From contig CAWDZB010000002.1 in assembly GCA_963806685.1 (NCBI GenBank), positions 1 through 64,000 of the forward strand: 64,000 nt of DNA. The letters are read 5' to 3'. Shown in pieces: positions 53,190-61,589 of the stretch. The notes below the pieces were generated by a model that was not told where the DNA came from, made no database searches, and saw nothing but the letters and a program-made list of their open reading frames with translations. The position numbers and the translations under genes were made by a program. The stretch is from DDH964 sp963806685. GTDB lineage: Bacteria; Desulfobacterota; Desulfuromonadia; Desulfuromonadales; DDH964. Positions within the stretch are counted from its first letter, which is position 1. Each line of letters begins with the position of its first letter.

Positions 53190-53615
53190 ATGGGATTTTT
53201 CGGCAAAATGTTTGGCGGCGGGACGGATTACCCGGAACTGGCATCCGACACTGCGGCAGCGGCCCGGATCGAGGCCATCCGCGCTAACCTCGAAGAGCTG
53301 GCCCGGGATGTCTCCGATCCCCTGGAGGTGGTGCCGAGCGAGGCGGGCGCCTACGTCTTCATCGGCAAACCGCCGAAGCGCTTCGGTATTGCCTGGATCG
53401 AGGGGAACGAAGTAAAAAGCTTCAAATCCCTGATGGAGGAACACGGCGTATCCGGCGCGGCGGTAGCCAAGGTTTCCGACGAACTGCGCGAAGTTTACCA
53501 GCGCCACCAGGACGAGAGTCGCTACCATGCCAAGGTGGCCGATCGTGATGTGGTCGTCACCCCTTCGGATGGGCTCGAAAACGAAGTTCGGGACATCCTG
53601 TCGCGTCTGCACTGA
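53190..53615 (+). CDS. Conserved hypothetical protein
   Basis: A 141-residue soluble protein beginning GFFGKMFGGGTDYPELASDT, with an alpha/beta pattern (LEVVPSEAGAYVFIGKPPKRFGIAWIEG). A strong GGAGGAG ribosome-binding site and a terminator following directly indicate a real gene. I do not recognise a family. It is monocistronic, downstream of the TRAP genes. Confidence 0.75.
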   Translation: MGFFGKMFGGGTDYPELASDTAAAARIEAIRANLEELARDVSDPLEVVPSEAGAYVFIGKPPKRFGIAWIEGNEVKSFKSLMEEHGVSGAAVAKVSDELREVYQRHQDESRYHAKVADRDVVVTPSDGLENEVRDILSRLH

Positions 53616-53643
53616 TTCCCGCATCGGGTAAAGTTGATTAGAG

Positions 53644-53668
53644 CCGGGCCGCGTGCCCGGTTTTTTTT
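53644..53668 (+). terminator. Rho-independent terminator
   Basis: CCGGGC (53644-53649) and GCCCGG (53655-53660) around a five-base loop, followed by eight T. It lies 28 bp after the hypothetical gene ending at 53615. Confidence 0.9.
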
Positions 53669-53724
53669 ATTGCTCTTCGGGAACCTCGGAGCGACGGGGT
53701 GTCCTTGGTGCTGCGTTTGAACGG

Positions 53725-53754
53725 CGAAGGGCCTGCCCTATGGCAGGCCCTTCG
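53725..53754. terminator. Perfect 13-bp hairpin
   Basis: CGAAGGGCCTGCC (53725-53737) and its exact reverse complement (53742-53754) with a four-base loop. It is 38 bp past the stop of the small membrane protein gene on the minus strand. There is no clear T-run on either side, so it is a probable but unorthodox terminator. Confidence 0.5.
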
Positions 53755-53791
53755 AGGGATTCGGTTGGCGGATTCGACAGGGACCCGTTCC

Positions 53792-54094
53792 CTAGCGGCG
53801 AAGCACAGGCCTTCCATCCCGTTGTGCCGGCACCCTTACCGCTCCAGTGGAGACCCGGTTCGAGCGAATCACTAGCCGCTTTCTTCTGGCGGGTCGGGAC
53901 AGACGCTTTAGGCGGTCGACGAGAGCTACTGCGAGGCCGCTGAACAGCACCAGCAACACGGTTCCGGTCAGCAGGTTGAAAAACACTAGGCCGGCCAGTG
54001 CCAGGAAGTGGGATCCCGCCGCGGTGGCGGCAGTTGCCGGTCCGGAAAGGGTAGGTATCAGCAGCAGGGTCAGCAGGATGATGCGTCGAGACAT
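53792..54094 (-). CDS. Small membrane protein, unknown
   Basis: A 100-residue protein from the ATG at 54094, preceded by AAGGAG at suitable spacing. It has a signal-like helix (RIILLTLLLIPTLSGPATAATA), a second hydrophobic helix (LALAGLVFFNLLTGTVLLVLFSGLAVAL) and an Arg-rich cytoplasmic tail. Function and family not recognised. The 306 bp upstream to the lrp gene contain its promoter, not identified, and no other gene. Confidence 0.6.
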   Translation of the reverse strand: MSRRIILLTLLLIPTLSGPATAATAAGSHFLALAGLVFFNLLTGTVLLVLFSGLAVALVDRLKRLSRPARRKRLVIRSNRVSTGAVRVPAQRDGRPVLRR

Positions 54095-54343
54095 GCTTTT
54101 TCTCCTTGAACGGACTTTTGATGGCAAGGGCACTTGGTTCCCTTGGTTAGCAATCACTTTTTTATCTCGGTCTGCAGCGCAATTCCTTGACCTGGCTCAA
54201 GACCGGCCGGGGTCTCGCAATTATTTCGGCGAAGGTACTTTACCCTGGCGGAGTCGGGTAGAAATGAAGCCAAAACGCAGAGTTGCTTGTGAGAAATCCC
54301 GAGCCCCGACCGTGAATGGCCACAGGGTGTCGACATCCTGCTG

Positions 54344-54382
54344 GGTGGGCGCTTGACAAACGCCCACCAATAAGAATAAAAT
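54344..54382 (+). promoter_or_regulatory. Promoter with operator palindrome for the AsnC/Lrp regulator
   Basis: TTGACA at 54353-54358 and TAAAAT at 54377-54382 (18-bp spacing) form a good promoter. A perfect 8-bp dyad GGTGGGCG (54344-54351) ... CGCCCACC (54361-54368) is centred on the -35 hexamer. Lrp/AsnC regulators normally repress their own gene, so this is the likely autoregulatory operator, although their sites are usually less GC-rich. Confidence 0.65.
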
Positions 54383-54400
54383 TCTGAATTATTTTGGATA

Positions 54401-54868
54401 ATGAGAATGATTGACGATATTGATCTTCAAATTCTGCGTATTCTTCAGGAAAAAGCGCGTATCCCCAACGCTGAGGTCGCACGCCAAGTCGGCATGGCGC
54501 CCTCGGCGGTCCTGGAACGGATTCGCAAGCTTGAGGAGCGCGGAATCATCGAGGGGTACGAAGTCCGGCTCAACCCCGAGCCCTTCGGCCAAGGGCTGAC
54601 CGCCTTCGTGACCGTGACCGCTACGCGTGCCGGCAACGGCCGGCTCGCCGGCGAGCTGGCGGCCATTACCGGCGTGCAGGAGGTCCACCAGGTCGCCGGC
54701 GAGGACGGTTACCTGGTGAAACTCCGCGTTGCCGGCACCGCCGCCCTGGGACGCATCCTGCGGGACGAACTGGTGGCCATCGAGGGGGTGCGGAGCACCC
54801 GCACCCACATCGTGCTCAACACGGTCAAGGAAACCCGGCGCATCGACTTGACGGTCGGGGCCGGTTAA
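54401..54868 (+). CDS. Lrp/AsnC family transcriptional regulator
   Basis: A 155-residue regulator. The N-terminal winged helix is DDIDLQILRILQEKARIPNAEVARQVGMAPSAVLERIRKLEERGIIEGYEVRL; the C-terminal RAM/ACT-like effector domain has VTVTATRAGNGRLAGELAAITGVQEVHQVAGEDGYLVKLRVAG. Such octamers sense amino acids. It is 75 bp upstream of the diaminopimelate-decarboxylase-like gene, so lysine or a related amino acid may be its signal (inference). ATG at 54401 or 54407. Confidence 0.93.
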   Translation: MRMIDDIDLQILRILQEKARIPNAEVARQVGMAPSAVLERIRKLEERGIIEGYEVRLNPEPFGQGLTAFVTVTATRAGNGRLAGELAAITGVQEVHQVAGEDGYLVKLRVAGTAALGRILRDELVAIEGVRSTRTHIVLNTVKETRRIDLTVGAG

Positions 54869-54943
54869 GCCTTCACCTTATAGCGCTCAGCTCTCAGCCA
54901 TCAGCTTAGAAACTCAAAACTATAAGCCCAGGAGATCATCGCC

Positions 54944-56212
54944 ATGCCCATGTCCCAGAGCTTCAAGAACCGCCTCTTTCCGGTGGTCGAAAAAATCGCC
55001 GCCCATTACGGCACCCCCTTCCACATCTATGACGAGGCCGGCATCCGCGAGACCGGCGCGAATCTCAAGCAGGCCTTTGCCGGCGTTCCCGGCTTCCAGG
55101 AGTTCTACGCCGTCAAGGCCCTGCCCAACCGGCAGATCCTCAAGCTGATGGCGGAGATGGGCTTCGGCTTCGACTGCTCCTCGATCCCCGAGCTGATCCT
55201 CGCCCGCGAGCTCGGCGCCAGCGGCGAGCAGATCATGTTCACCTCCAACAACACCAGCGCCGAAGAATTCGCCTTCGCCGCCAGGGACGGCGGCTGCATC
55301 CTCAATCTTGACGACATCAGCCTCATCGACAAGGTGCCGGCCCCCTTCCCGGAGCTGGTCTGTTTCCGCTACAATCCCGGGCCGCGGCGTACCGGCAACA
55401 TTATCATCGGCAACCCGGTAGAGGCCAAGTACGGCGTCAGCCACGAACAGGTGGCCGAGGCCTACCGCCGCGCTCAAAAGCGGGGCGCCAGGCGCTTTGG
55501 CCTGCACACCATGGTCGCTTCCAACGAGCGCGACTACACCTACATGGTGGAAACGGCGCGGATGGTGCTGGCGATCGCCGAGGAGGTGGAAGAGGCCCTC
55601 GGCATCCGCCTCGAGTTCGTCAACATCGGCGGCGGCTTCGGCATCCCCTACCAGCCCGGGGACCACGCCCTCGATATCCCGGCCATGTCCGCCGAGGTCA
55701 CCGCGCTGTTCGCCGCCTTCCGGCAGAAGCACGGCTACGCGCCGAAGATGTACATGGAAAGCGGCCGCTACATGACCGGCCCCCACGGCGCCCTGGTGAC
55801 CACCGCCATCAACCACAAGCAGATCTACCGCGACTACGTCGGCGTCGACGCCTGCATGTCGGCGCTGATGCGACCTGCCCTTTACGGCTCCTATCACCAC
55901 ATCGATGTCATCGGCAAAGAGCAGGCGCCCAGAACCGAGGTCTATGACGTGGTCGGCTCGCTGTGCGAGAACAACGACAAGTTCGCCGTGCAGCGCCAGC
56001 TGCCCAGAATCGACGAGGGGGACCTGCTGGTGATCCACGACACCGGCGCCCACGGCCATGCCATGGGCTTCCAGTACAACGGCCGGCTGCGCCCCAAGGA
56101 GCTGCTGCTGCACGCCGACGGCAGCGTCGAGCTGATCCGCCGCGCCGAAACGGTGGAGGACTACTTCGCCACCTACAACTTCGCGCCCGACGTCTTCACT
56201 CCTGGGCGCTGA
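54944..56212 (+). CDS. lysA: Diaminopimelate decarboxylase-family enzyme
   Basis: PLP-dependent fold-type III decarboxylase of 422 residues. Lys58 of FYAVKALPN forms the Schiff base; GFGFDCSSIPEL, GLHTMVASNERD, FVNIGGGFGIPY and MESGRYMTGPHGALV are typical of the LysA/alanine-racemase-like barrel. The C-terminal substrate/catalytic segment reads GSLCENNDKF instead of the common CESGD, so another diamino acid substrate is possible. The position after an Lrp/AsnC gene suggests lysine control. I call it LysA-like with some reserve. Confidence 0.82.
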   Translation: MPMSQSFKNRLFPVVEKIAAHYGTPFHIYDEAGIRETGANLKQAFAGVPGFQEFYAVKALPNRQILKLMAEMGFGFDCSSIPELILARELGASGEQIMFTSNNTSAEEFAFAARDGGCILNLDDISLIDKVPAPFPELVCFRYNPGPRRTGNIIIGNPVEAKYGVSHEQVAEAYRRAQKRGARRFGLHTMVASNERDYTYMVETARMVLAIAEEVEEALGIRLEFVNIGGGFGIPYQPGDHALDIPAMSAEVTALFAAFRQKHGYAPKMYMESGRYMTGPHGALVTTAINHKQIYRDYVGVDACMSALMRPALYGSYHHIDVIGKEQAPRTEVYDVVGSLCENNDKFAVQRQLPRIDEGDLLVIHDTGAHGHAMGFQYNGRLRPKELLLHADGSVELIRRAETVEDYFATYNFAPDVFTPGR

Positions 56213-56254
56213 GTTCCGACCCCAGCAGTCCCTCCGCGGGCCTGTCACCTCAAT

Positions 56255-56288
56255 TTCGCCCCGTTCGCCAATGCGCGGACGGGGCGAA
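56255..56288 (+). terminator. GC-rich hairpin after lysA
   Basis: TTCGCCCCGT (56255-56264) pairs with ACGGGGCGAA (56279-56288) across a 14-base loop, followed by CGCGTTT. The T-run is short, so this is a moderate terminator candidate. Confidence 0.5.
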
Positions 56289-56365
56289 CGCGTTTCTGGA
56301 CCTCACCTTGGCAACCGGCCGGGGTTCGCTATGCTTTGGAAAAATCTATGGCAGGAGGATGCGCT

Positions 56366-57175
56366 ATGGGGTTACAAGACAATCTTGAAGGAATGGTGGC
56401 CCTGGTGACCGGGGCCAACAGCGGAATCGGCAAGGGGATCGCCCTGGCGATGGCCGCCTCCGGTGCCAGGGTCGTGGTCAATTACCTGGACCATCCGGAG
56501 GACGCCCTGGAAATAGTGGGCAATATCCGCAAGGAAGGCGGTGGCGCCATCGCGGTGCAGGCCGACGTCAGCCGCGAGGACCAGGTCGAGCAGCTCTTCG
56601 CCGAGGCAGTGGCAACCTTCGGCACCCTGGATATCCTGGTCAGCAACGCCGGCATCCAGCGCGACAGTCCATTGACCCAGATGACCCTCGAGCAGTGGCA
56701 TCAGGTACTGGAGGTCAATCTCACCGGAGCCTTCCTCTGCGCCCGCGCCGCAGCTCGGGAGTTCTGCCAGCGGGGCGTGGACCCGGAGCGATCCCGGGCG
56801 GCGGGCAAGATTCTCTTCGTCAGTTCCGTCCACGAAGTGATCCCCTGGGCCGGGCACGCCAACTACGCGGCGGCCAAGGGGGGCCTGCAACTGTTGATGA
56901 AGACCCTGGCCCAGGAACTGGCGCCACACCGGATTCGCGTCAACAGCCTCGGTCCGGGGGCGATAAAGACTCCTATCAACCGGGACGCCTGGGCGTCCCC
57001 CGAGGCGGAGAAAGAACTGCGGAAACTGATCCCCTGGGACCGCATCGGCGAGCCGGCCGATGTGGCCGCAGCAGCCGTCTGGCTAGTTTCGGATGCCGCC
57101 GACTACGTCACCGGGACCACCCTCTACGTCGACGGCGGCATGCTCCTGTATCCCGGTTTCCGCACCGGCGGCTAG
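56366..57175 (+). CDS. SDR, glucose 1-dehydrogenase-like
   Basis: A 269-residue short-chain dehydrogenase. Cofactor motif VTGANSGIGKGIALAM, SNAGIQRDSP, Ser in FVSSVHEVIPW and Tyr-x-x-x-Lys in NYAAAKGGLQ. The C-terminus YVTGTTLYVDGGMLLYPGF is characteristic of the glucose-1-dehydrogenase group. Substrate remains unproven. GGAGGATGCGCT precedes the ATG. Convergent with the gene at 57317; a dyad at about 57249-57272 lies between and may terminate both. Confidence 0.87.
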   Translation: MGLQDNLEGMVALVTGANSGIGKGIALAMAASGARVVVNYLDHPEDALEIVGNIRKEGGGAIAVQADVSREDQVEQLFAEAVATFGTLDILVSNAGIQRDSPLTQMTLEQWHQVLEVNLTGAFLCARAAAREFCQRGVDPERSRAAGKILFVSSVHEVIPWAGHANYAAAKGGLQLLMKTLAQELAPHRIRVNSLGPGAIKTPINRDAWASPEAEKELRKLIPWDRIGEPADVAAAAVWLVSDAADYVTGTTLYVDGGMLLYPGFRTGG

Positions 57176-57316
57176 CCTCGAGCTCCTTCCCTCTCCGGCC
57201 ACTTCAGGTCGGCGGAGAATCTTTGTTCCCGGAAGCAAAACAAAGAAGACCGCCGGGGATAGTCCCGACGGTTTCGGATGCATCTCGGTCGCTGTGTCTT
57301 TCGAGGCCTGCAAAAT

Positions 57317-58105
57317 TCAGCGATCCTCGAACAACCGCCCCAGGCCGCCGAGCAGCGAACCCTCCCCTTGGTTGCTGCCGCCAACGCGCGGCGCATGGGC
57401 CAGGACGCGATCGGCCAGGCGGCTGAAGGGGAGGCTTTGCAGCCAGACCCGCCCTTCTCCCCGCAACGTCGCCAGAAACAGCCCCTCACCGCCGAATACC
57501 ATACTCTTGAGGTTGCCGGCGCGTTCGATGTCGAAATCGATTCCCGGTTCGAAGGCGACCAGGCAGCCGGTGTCGACCCGCAGCGTCTCCCCGCGCAGCT
57601 CTTTTTCGATGATGGTGCCGCCGGCGTGGACGAAGACCAGGCCGTCGCCGCGCAGCCGCTGGAGGACGAACCCCTCGCCGCCGAAGAACCCGGCGCCGAG
57701 CCGGCGCTGGAAGGCGATGCCGAGTTCGGTGCCGTAGGCGGCGCAGAGGAAGGAATCCTTCTGGCAGAGGATCTCTCCGTGCAGGTCGGCCAGGTTCAGG
57801 GGGATGATTTTCCCAGGGAAGGGCGCGGCGAAGGCCACGTGGCTCTTCCCCTGGCGGCGGTTGGTGAAATGGGTCAGAAAAAGGGACTCGCCGGTCAACA
57901 CCCGCTTGCCGGCGCTGAACAGCTTGTCGAGCAGCCCTTGGTCGGCCTTTGAGCCGTCCCCCATGCGGGCTTCGAAGGTGATGCCATCCTCCATGTAGGT
58001 CATGGCCCCAGCCTCGGCGATCACCGTTTCATCGGGATCGAGTTCCACAACTACCATCTGCAGGTCGTCACCGACGACCCGGTAGTCCACTTCGTGACAC
58101 TTCAT
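57317..58105 (-). CDS. AIM24/TIGR00266 family protein
   Basis: A 262-residue beta-rich protein. EVDYRVVGDDLQMVVVELDPDETVIAEAGAMTYM, GESLFLTHFTN, GKIIPLNL and FGGEGLFLATLRGEGRVWLQS are hallmarks of the family (trp RNA-binding attenuator-like fold, function unknown). The start at 58105 gives the family N-terminus; an upstream extension is rejected. It lies 55 bp after the DRTGG-domain gene on the same strand. Confidence 0.9.
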   Translation of the reverse strand: MKCHEVDYRVVGDDLQMVVVELDPDETVIAEAGAMTYMEDGITFEARMGDGSKADQGLLDKLFSAGKRVLTGESLFLTHFTNRRQGKSHVAFAAPFPGKIIPLNLADLHGEILCQKDSFLCAAYGTELGIAFQRRLGAGFFGGEGFVLQRLRGDGLVFVHAGGTIIEKELRGETLRVDTGCLVAFEPGIDFDIERAGNLKSMVFGGEGLFLATLRGEGRVWLQSLPFSRLADRVLAHAPRVGGSNQGEGSLLGGLGRLFEDR

Positions 58106-58160
58106 GGCTGCTCTCCTGTTATCAATCTGGCCGGAGGAAACCTCCTCCGGGACCGCATAG

Positions 58161-59252
58161 CTACAACAAGGCGTCGATGGCGGCGAAGTTGAGTTCGGCC
58201 TCGGCAAGGCGTTCGATCAGCTCGATCTTCTCGGTATCCTCGGCGGTGATCTTAGAGACGTCGTCCTTGATGATGGTAAAGACGGCGGCGTTGGTGATCC
58301 CGGTGCGGATGAAGGGAACCCGGCTGTCGTCGAGAATCTTCTGAGTGATCTTCGACACCGGCTGCAGGCCGGGGATGACCAGGCCCGCGATCTTGGCGTA
58401 GTACTCGGGGAGATGGTAGAGAGAGGAGAGGGTCACCAGCAGTTCGTCGCGCGTGCTGTTGACCAGCAGCAGCGAGGAGGTGTCGAGAAGGTCGATGACC
58501 CGCTGCGACGCGGCGGTGGCGAGCTGGACGTGGTGAATGATCCGGCTGGCCTCCCCTTCCTCGCCGTTCAGCGGCTGGTCGAGGATTTTGGCGATGCGGC
58601 CAAGGGTCGGGTTGGCGAGAATCGGTGAATAGTTGAAACCACCGGCAACCGGGAATTCGGCATTGGCAAAGGCCTGGTGCAGATAGTGGAGACACGCATT
58701 CCGCTTCTCCGGGATAATCTTGTTGGCCAGCACCAGCCGGACCGGCACCCCCTGCTGACGGAACAGGGCGAGATTGAGACTCACCGAATCGACCGCGTTG
58801 CCGACCCCGCCGCCGCAGATGATCATCACCGGAGCACCGAGAAGCTGGGCGATGCGGGCGTTGGAAAGGCCGATCACCGAGCCGACGCCACTGTGGCCGG
58901 AACCCTCGATGACCAGGAAATCGTACTTCGCATCGAGGATGCGGCCGGCCTCGAGAATGCGTTCCTCGAGCTCCTGACGGGGAATTTCGCCGTCGAGAAC
59001 TTTTTTCGTCGTCCCGGGGTGGAGAACCACCGGCGACATCAGGGCGATATCCTCCTGCAGACCGAAGACATCGGCCATCACCGCGGCATCCTTGTCGACC
59101 ATCAGGTCGCCGTAGGCAATCGGCTTGGGCCCCAACGGCTTGATGAAGCCGACCCGTGAATATTTTTTGCGTGCCAGGTGAACCAACGACAGGCTGGTGG
59201 TGGTCTTGCCGCAGTTCTGGCCGGTGGCGGCAATGAAAACCTTGCGTGCCAT
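58161..59252 (-). CDS. P-loop ATPase with DRTGG domain (phosphotransacetylase N-domain-like)
   Basis: A 363-residue protein. The N-terminal dethiobiotin-synthetase/CobQ-like P-loop domain has ATGQNCGKTTTSLSLVHLA and FLVIEGSGHSGVGSVIGLSNARIAQLLGAPVMIICGGG. The DRTGG-like regulatory domain follows in the C-terminal part (LVNSTRDELLVTLSSL ... GLVIPGLQPVSK). This is the architecture of the N-terminal half of large phosphotransacetylases, here without the Pta catalytic domain. Function unproven, perhaps regulatory. Start at 59252. Confidence 0.8.
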   Translation of the reverse strand: MARKVFIAATGQNCGKTTTSLSLVHLARKKYSRVGFIKPLGPKPIAYGDLMVDKDAAVMADVFGLQEDIALMSPVVLHPGTTKKVLDGEIPRQELEERILEAGRILDAKYDFLVIEGSGHSGVGSVIGLSNARIAQLLGAPVMIICGGGVGNAVDSVSLNLALFRQQGVPVRLVLANKIIPEKRNACLHYLHQAFANAEFPVAGGFNYSPILANPTLGRIAKILDQPLNGEEGEASRIIHHVQLATAASQRVIDLLDTSSLLLVNSTRDELLVTLSSLYHLPEYYAKIAGLVIPGLQPVSKITQKILDDSRVPFIRTGITNAAVFTIIKDDVSKITAEDTEKIELIERLAEAELNFAAIDALL

Positions 59253-59372
59253 GCTTCCCCTCTTCGTTGAGCGACCCATTTTCCGGCGGCAACGCCGCCG
59301 CTTTCCGTTCACCATCGCACAAACTGATTGGCGGCAGCAACGGGAAAATACCGTAAACACTTGACCTGGTTA

Positions 59373-59605
59373 TTTTTTTCCCCACCGGCAGGGTCACGGT
59401 GTGGATCACCACGGGGCCGTGGCAAAGGCTGCCGGCGACCACAAAGGGGTGTCGGATGGCGTGAGGACAAGGGATCCGCCTGATGGCATAAAAGGACATT
59501 CCCCCGGGGTAGAGCAGTCCGCCGACCAGCGGCAGCACCCAGGCCAACGTGAGGGTGTTCCCGACGGCTTCGCGGGCAAGCGGTCCTGATCGAGTGAGGG
59601 GTTCA
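59373..59605 (-). pseudogene. C-terminal remnant of a hemolysin III-family gene
   Basis: The 504-bp gap between the DRTGG and Hsp20 genes contains, on the minus strand, an open stretch encoding GPLAREAVGNTLTLAWVLPL, then GGLLYPGGMSFYAIRRIPCPHAIRHPFVVAGSLCH and a tail. This matches the last helices of hemolysin III/YqfA-like membrane proteins (HAIWHLFVLAGS-type motif). The N-terminal two-thirds are missing, and no start lies upstream, so this is a decayed gene. Apart from the hairpins near 59656-59737 nothing else is visible in the gap. Confidence 0.6.
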
Positions 59606-59655
59606 CTCTATCACCCCCCACTGACCCACCTGACGCCGGCCGGCAACGGACCGAT

Positions 59656-59680
59656 AAAAAAAGACGCCCACCGGGCGTCT
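59656..59680 (-). terminator. Terminator of hsp20
   Basis: On the minus strand AGACGCCC (59680-59673) and GGGCGTCT (59669-59662) enclose a three-base loop, followed by seven T (59662-59656). It lies 77 bp after the hsp20 stop. A second perfect 9-bp hairpin (59717-59737) sits between the gene and this terminator. Confidence 0.85.
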
Positions 59681-59756
59681 CGAAATGTTCCTTACTCTGG
59701 CGGCCGGCAGCGGCCTCCTGCCGCCCAGGGCGGCAGGGCTTTAATGAGTCGTACCC

Positions 59757-60236
59757 CTAGTGGATGTTCTTGGAGCCCAGCTTGCCGGCACCCCCTTCGA
59801 CGAGCACCTTGCGGCCACCGGTGAGTTTCTTCGTCATCGGCATGGTGATCATCAGGATGCCGTTGTCATACTTGGCCTGGACCTTGTCACTGTCGACCCC
59901 GTCCGGCAGGGTCAGGCGCCGCAGGAAGGACCCGTATTGCGATTCCCGAAGCAGGAAGTCCTCTTCCTTCCTCTCCTTGCTCATTTTGCGCTCGCCGCGC
60001 AGGGTAAGGATGTTGCCCTCGATATTGACATCGAGGTCCTCACGATTCAGGCCAGGGAGTTCGGCCTCGACATGGTAGACGTTGTCCTTCACGAAGGCAT
60101 TGAGCTTCGGGGACATCAGCAGCGTCGCTTCACTCTCGGTTTCCTCGAGCGAGCCAAAGGTCCTGCGGAACAATGAATCGATTTCCCTGTGCAGAGTACT
60201 CAGGTCGCGGAAAGGATCCCAACGGATCGGCAACAT
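59757..60236 (-). CDS. hsp20: Small heat-shock protein (Hsp20/alpha-crystallin)
   Basis: ATP-independent chaperone of 159 residues. N-terminal IRWDPFRDLSTLHREIDSLFRRTFG, then the alpha-crystallin domain with VYHVEAELPGLNREDLDVNIEGNILTLRGER and the conserved beta-strand FLRRLTLPDGVDSDKVQAKYDNGILMITMPM. The ATG at 60236 follows AAAGGAGGTGACGTTT; an in-frame GTG three codons upstream lies closer to the Shine-Dalgarno. Own promoter and terminator. Confidence 0.95.
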   Translation of the reverse strand: MLPIRWDPFRDLSTLHREIDSLFRRTFGSLEETESEATLLMSPKLNAFVKDNVYHVEAELPGLNREDLDVNIEGNILTLRGERKMSKERKEEDFLLRESQYGSFLRRLTLPDGVDSDKVQAKYDNGILMITMPMTKKLTGGRKVLVEGGAGKLGSKNIH

Positions 60237-60301
60237 AAACGTCACCTCCTTTGCTGTGTGGTCCGCCCCGGTTGCCAGAGAACATGTTGTTTCTACGTTT
60301 A

Positions 60302-60329
60302 TTTTTAAACTTCAACAGCAGCTTGTCAA
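60302..60329 (-). promoter_or_regulatory. Promoter candidate for hsp20
   Basis: On the minus strand TTGACA (60329-60324) and TAAAAA (60307-60302) are 16 bp apart, within an A/T-rich patch 70 bp upstream of the gene. A CCCCAT-type sigma-32 -10 box is absent, so it looks vegetative; no CIRCE element is visible. Confidence 0.4.
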
Positions 60330-60347
60330 GTCGCCCGGCGGGGATTT

Positions 60348-60869
60348 TCAGGCCCTTCCTTCGGCCCTTTCCCCGGCCATCCCAGAGAGTCTTGCCAGGG
60401 GCCGGATGCGGCCGAGCTCGGCCCAGCTCTCGGGTCCGAGGGTCTTTCCCGGCAGGTGGATTGCTACCACTTCGGCACTGATCACCACCGCTCCGGGGTA
60501 GGCCGCCAGGGTACCGTTGCGGCATTCGAACTGCAGCGGGCAGCCGCCCACCAGCGGTGCCCCGGCCGCGGTGCCAAGGGCAATGGCAAGGCCGGCCCCG
60601 GCCAGCACCTCGTTGCCGGCCCCAACGAGCAGGGCGGGCAGCCAGGGAGGAACCAGCAGATTGTCCGGGGGGAGGCTGACCCCGAACAGCGCCAGCGTCT
60701 CAGTATCGAGACCGGCGGCGGCACGCGAACCGAAGCTGACGGTAAGGAACGGCCGAGGGGAGCAGACCAGGCCGAGCCATTCGCTGCTCCAGACCTGGAC
60801 CCCGCCGTCCCGACCGGTCAGGGCCACCAACGGTGAGGACAGCGGCGATGCTGTTTTCACAGGATCCAT
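60348..60869 (-). CDS. Flavin reductase-like (FMN-binding split-barrel) protein
   Basis: A 173-residue protein from the ATG at 60869, or 178 from a TTG at 60884 that is better placed after AAAGGAG. PLVALTGRDGGVQVWSSEWLGLVCSPRPFLTVSF and GGCPLQFECRN ... AVVISAEVVAIHLPG follow the pattern of flavin reductase-like split barrels (substrate strand ASWLG and the closing GEVVAIH). A related multimeric flavoprotein role is likely; partner unknown. Identification is by eye and moderately sure. Confidence 0.6.
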   Translation of the reverse strand: MDPVKTASPLSSPLVALTGRDGGVQVWSSEWLGLVCSPRPFLTVSFGSRAAAGLDTETLALFGVSLPPDNLLVPPWLPALLVGAGNEVLAGAGLAIALGTAAGAPLVGGCPLQFECRNGTLAAYPGAVVISAEVVAIHLPGKTLGPESWAELGRIRPLARLSGMAGERAEGRA

Positions 60870-61044
60870 GAATGCCTCGGTCAAATCCTCAACTCCTTTC
60901 GCCAACCCCGCAAAAGCTTTTCTGGACATTAAACCAGCCCGTAACTGGAGTGCAAGGGGAACCTGCCGGCTCAGGCCTAAAATTCTTGACAGAGCGGGTC
61001 GGGTTCATTGATGATGAAAGCCCACCACCTCGAAGGAGTCTCTC

Positions 61045-61512
61045 ATGAAACTATCCACGAAAAGCCGCTACGGTTTGCGGGCTTTGTTCGATATGGCCTA
61101 TCACGCCGGCTCGCTCCCCGCCCAGATCAAGGACATTTCCCGACGCCAGGCGATCTCCCCCCGCTACCTGGAGCAGATTTTCCAGGACCTGAAAAAAGCC
61201 GGGTTGTTGAATAGCCGGCGGGGGCCCCAAGGGGGCTACAGTCTGGCACGGAAGGCCGCGGAGATCACCGTCAAGGACATCGTCCTCGCCGCGGAGGGCA
61301 AGGTGGTTCTCGTCGACTGCACCGAGAGCAAAGAAGGCTGTCTGCCCCGATGCGAATTCGACAACCATTGCGTAACCCAAAAAATCTGGCAGGAGGCCAC
61401 GCGCCGGCTGCTTGACTACTTCGCCTCGGTCACCCTCGAAGACCTCTGCCGGGACGCCCGGGAAATGGGGATCGAAAAGGAGATCGACCATCGTTTCATG
61501 TACTATATCTGA
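61045..61512 (+). CDS. Rrf2-family Fe-S/redox regulator (IscR-like)
   Basis: A 155-residue winged-helix repressor. STKSRYGLRALFDMAYHAG and SPRYLEQIFQDLKKAGLLNSRRGPQGGYSLAR are the DNA-binding part; CTESKEGCLPRCEFDNHC holds Cys92, Cys99, Cys103 and Cys109, the right positions for a 2Fe-2S cluster in IscR-type proteins (Cys92, 98, 104). It presumably senses Fe-S status or redox. No isc/suf operon is adjacent; larE follows after 77 bp. Confidence 0.9.
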   Translation: MKLSTKSRYGLRALFDMAYHAGSLPAQIKDISRRQAISPRYLEQIFQDLKKAGLLNSRRGPQGGYSLARKAAEITVKDIVLAAEGKVVLVDCTESKEGCLPRCEFDNHCVTQKIWQEATRRLLDYFASVTLEDLCRDAREMGIEKEIDHRFMYYI

Positions 61513-61589
61513 GCAGTTATCGAAAATCGCGGTTGATGACCACTGCCGGATATTGTAGGCTGAAATGCAATGCGCAACGGAGCTGCCAA

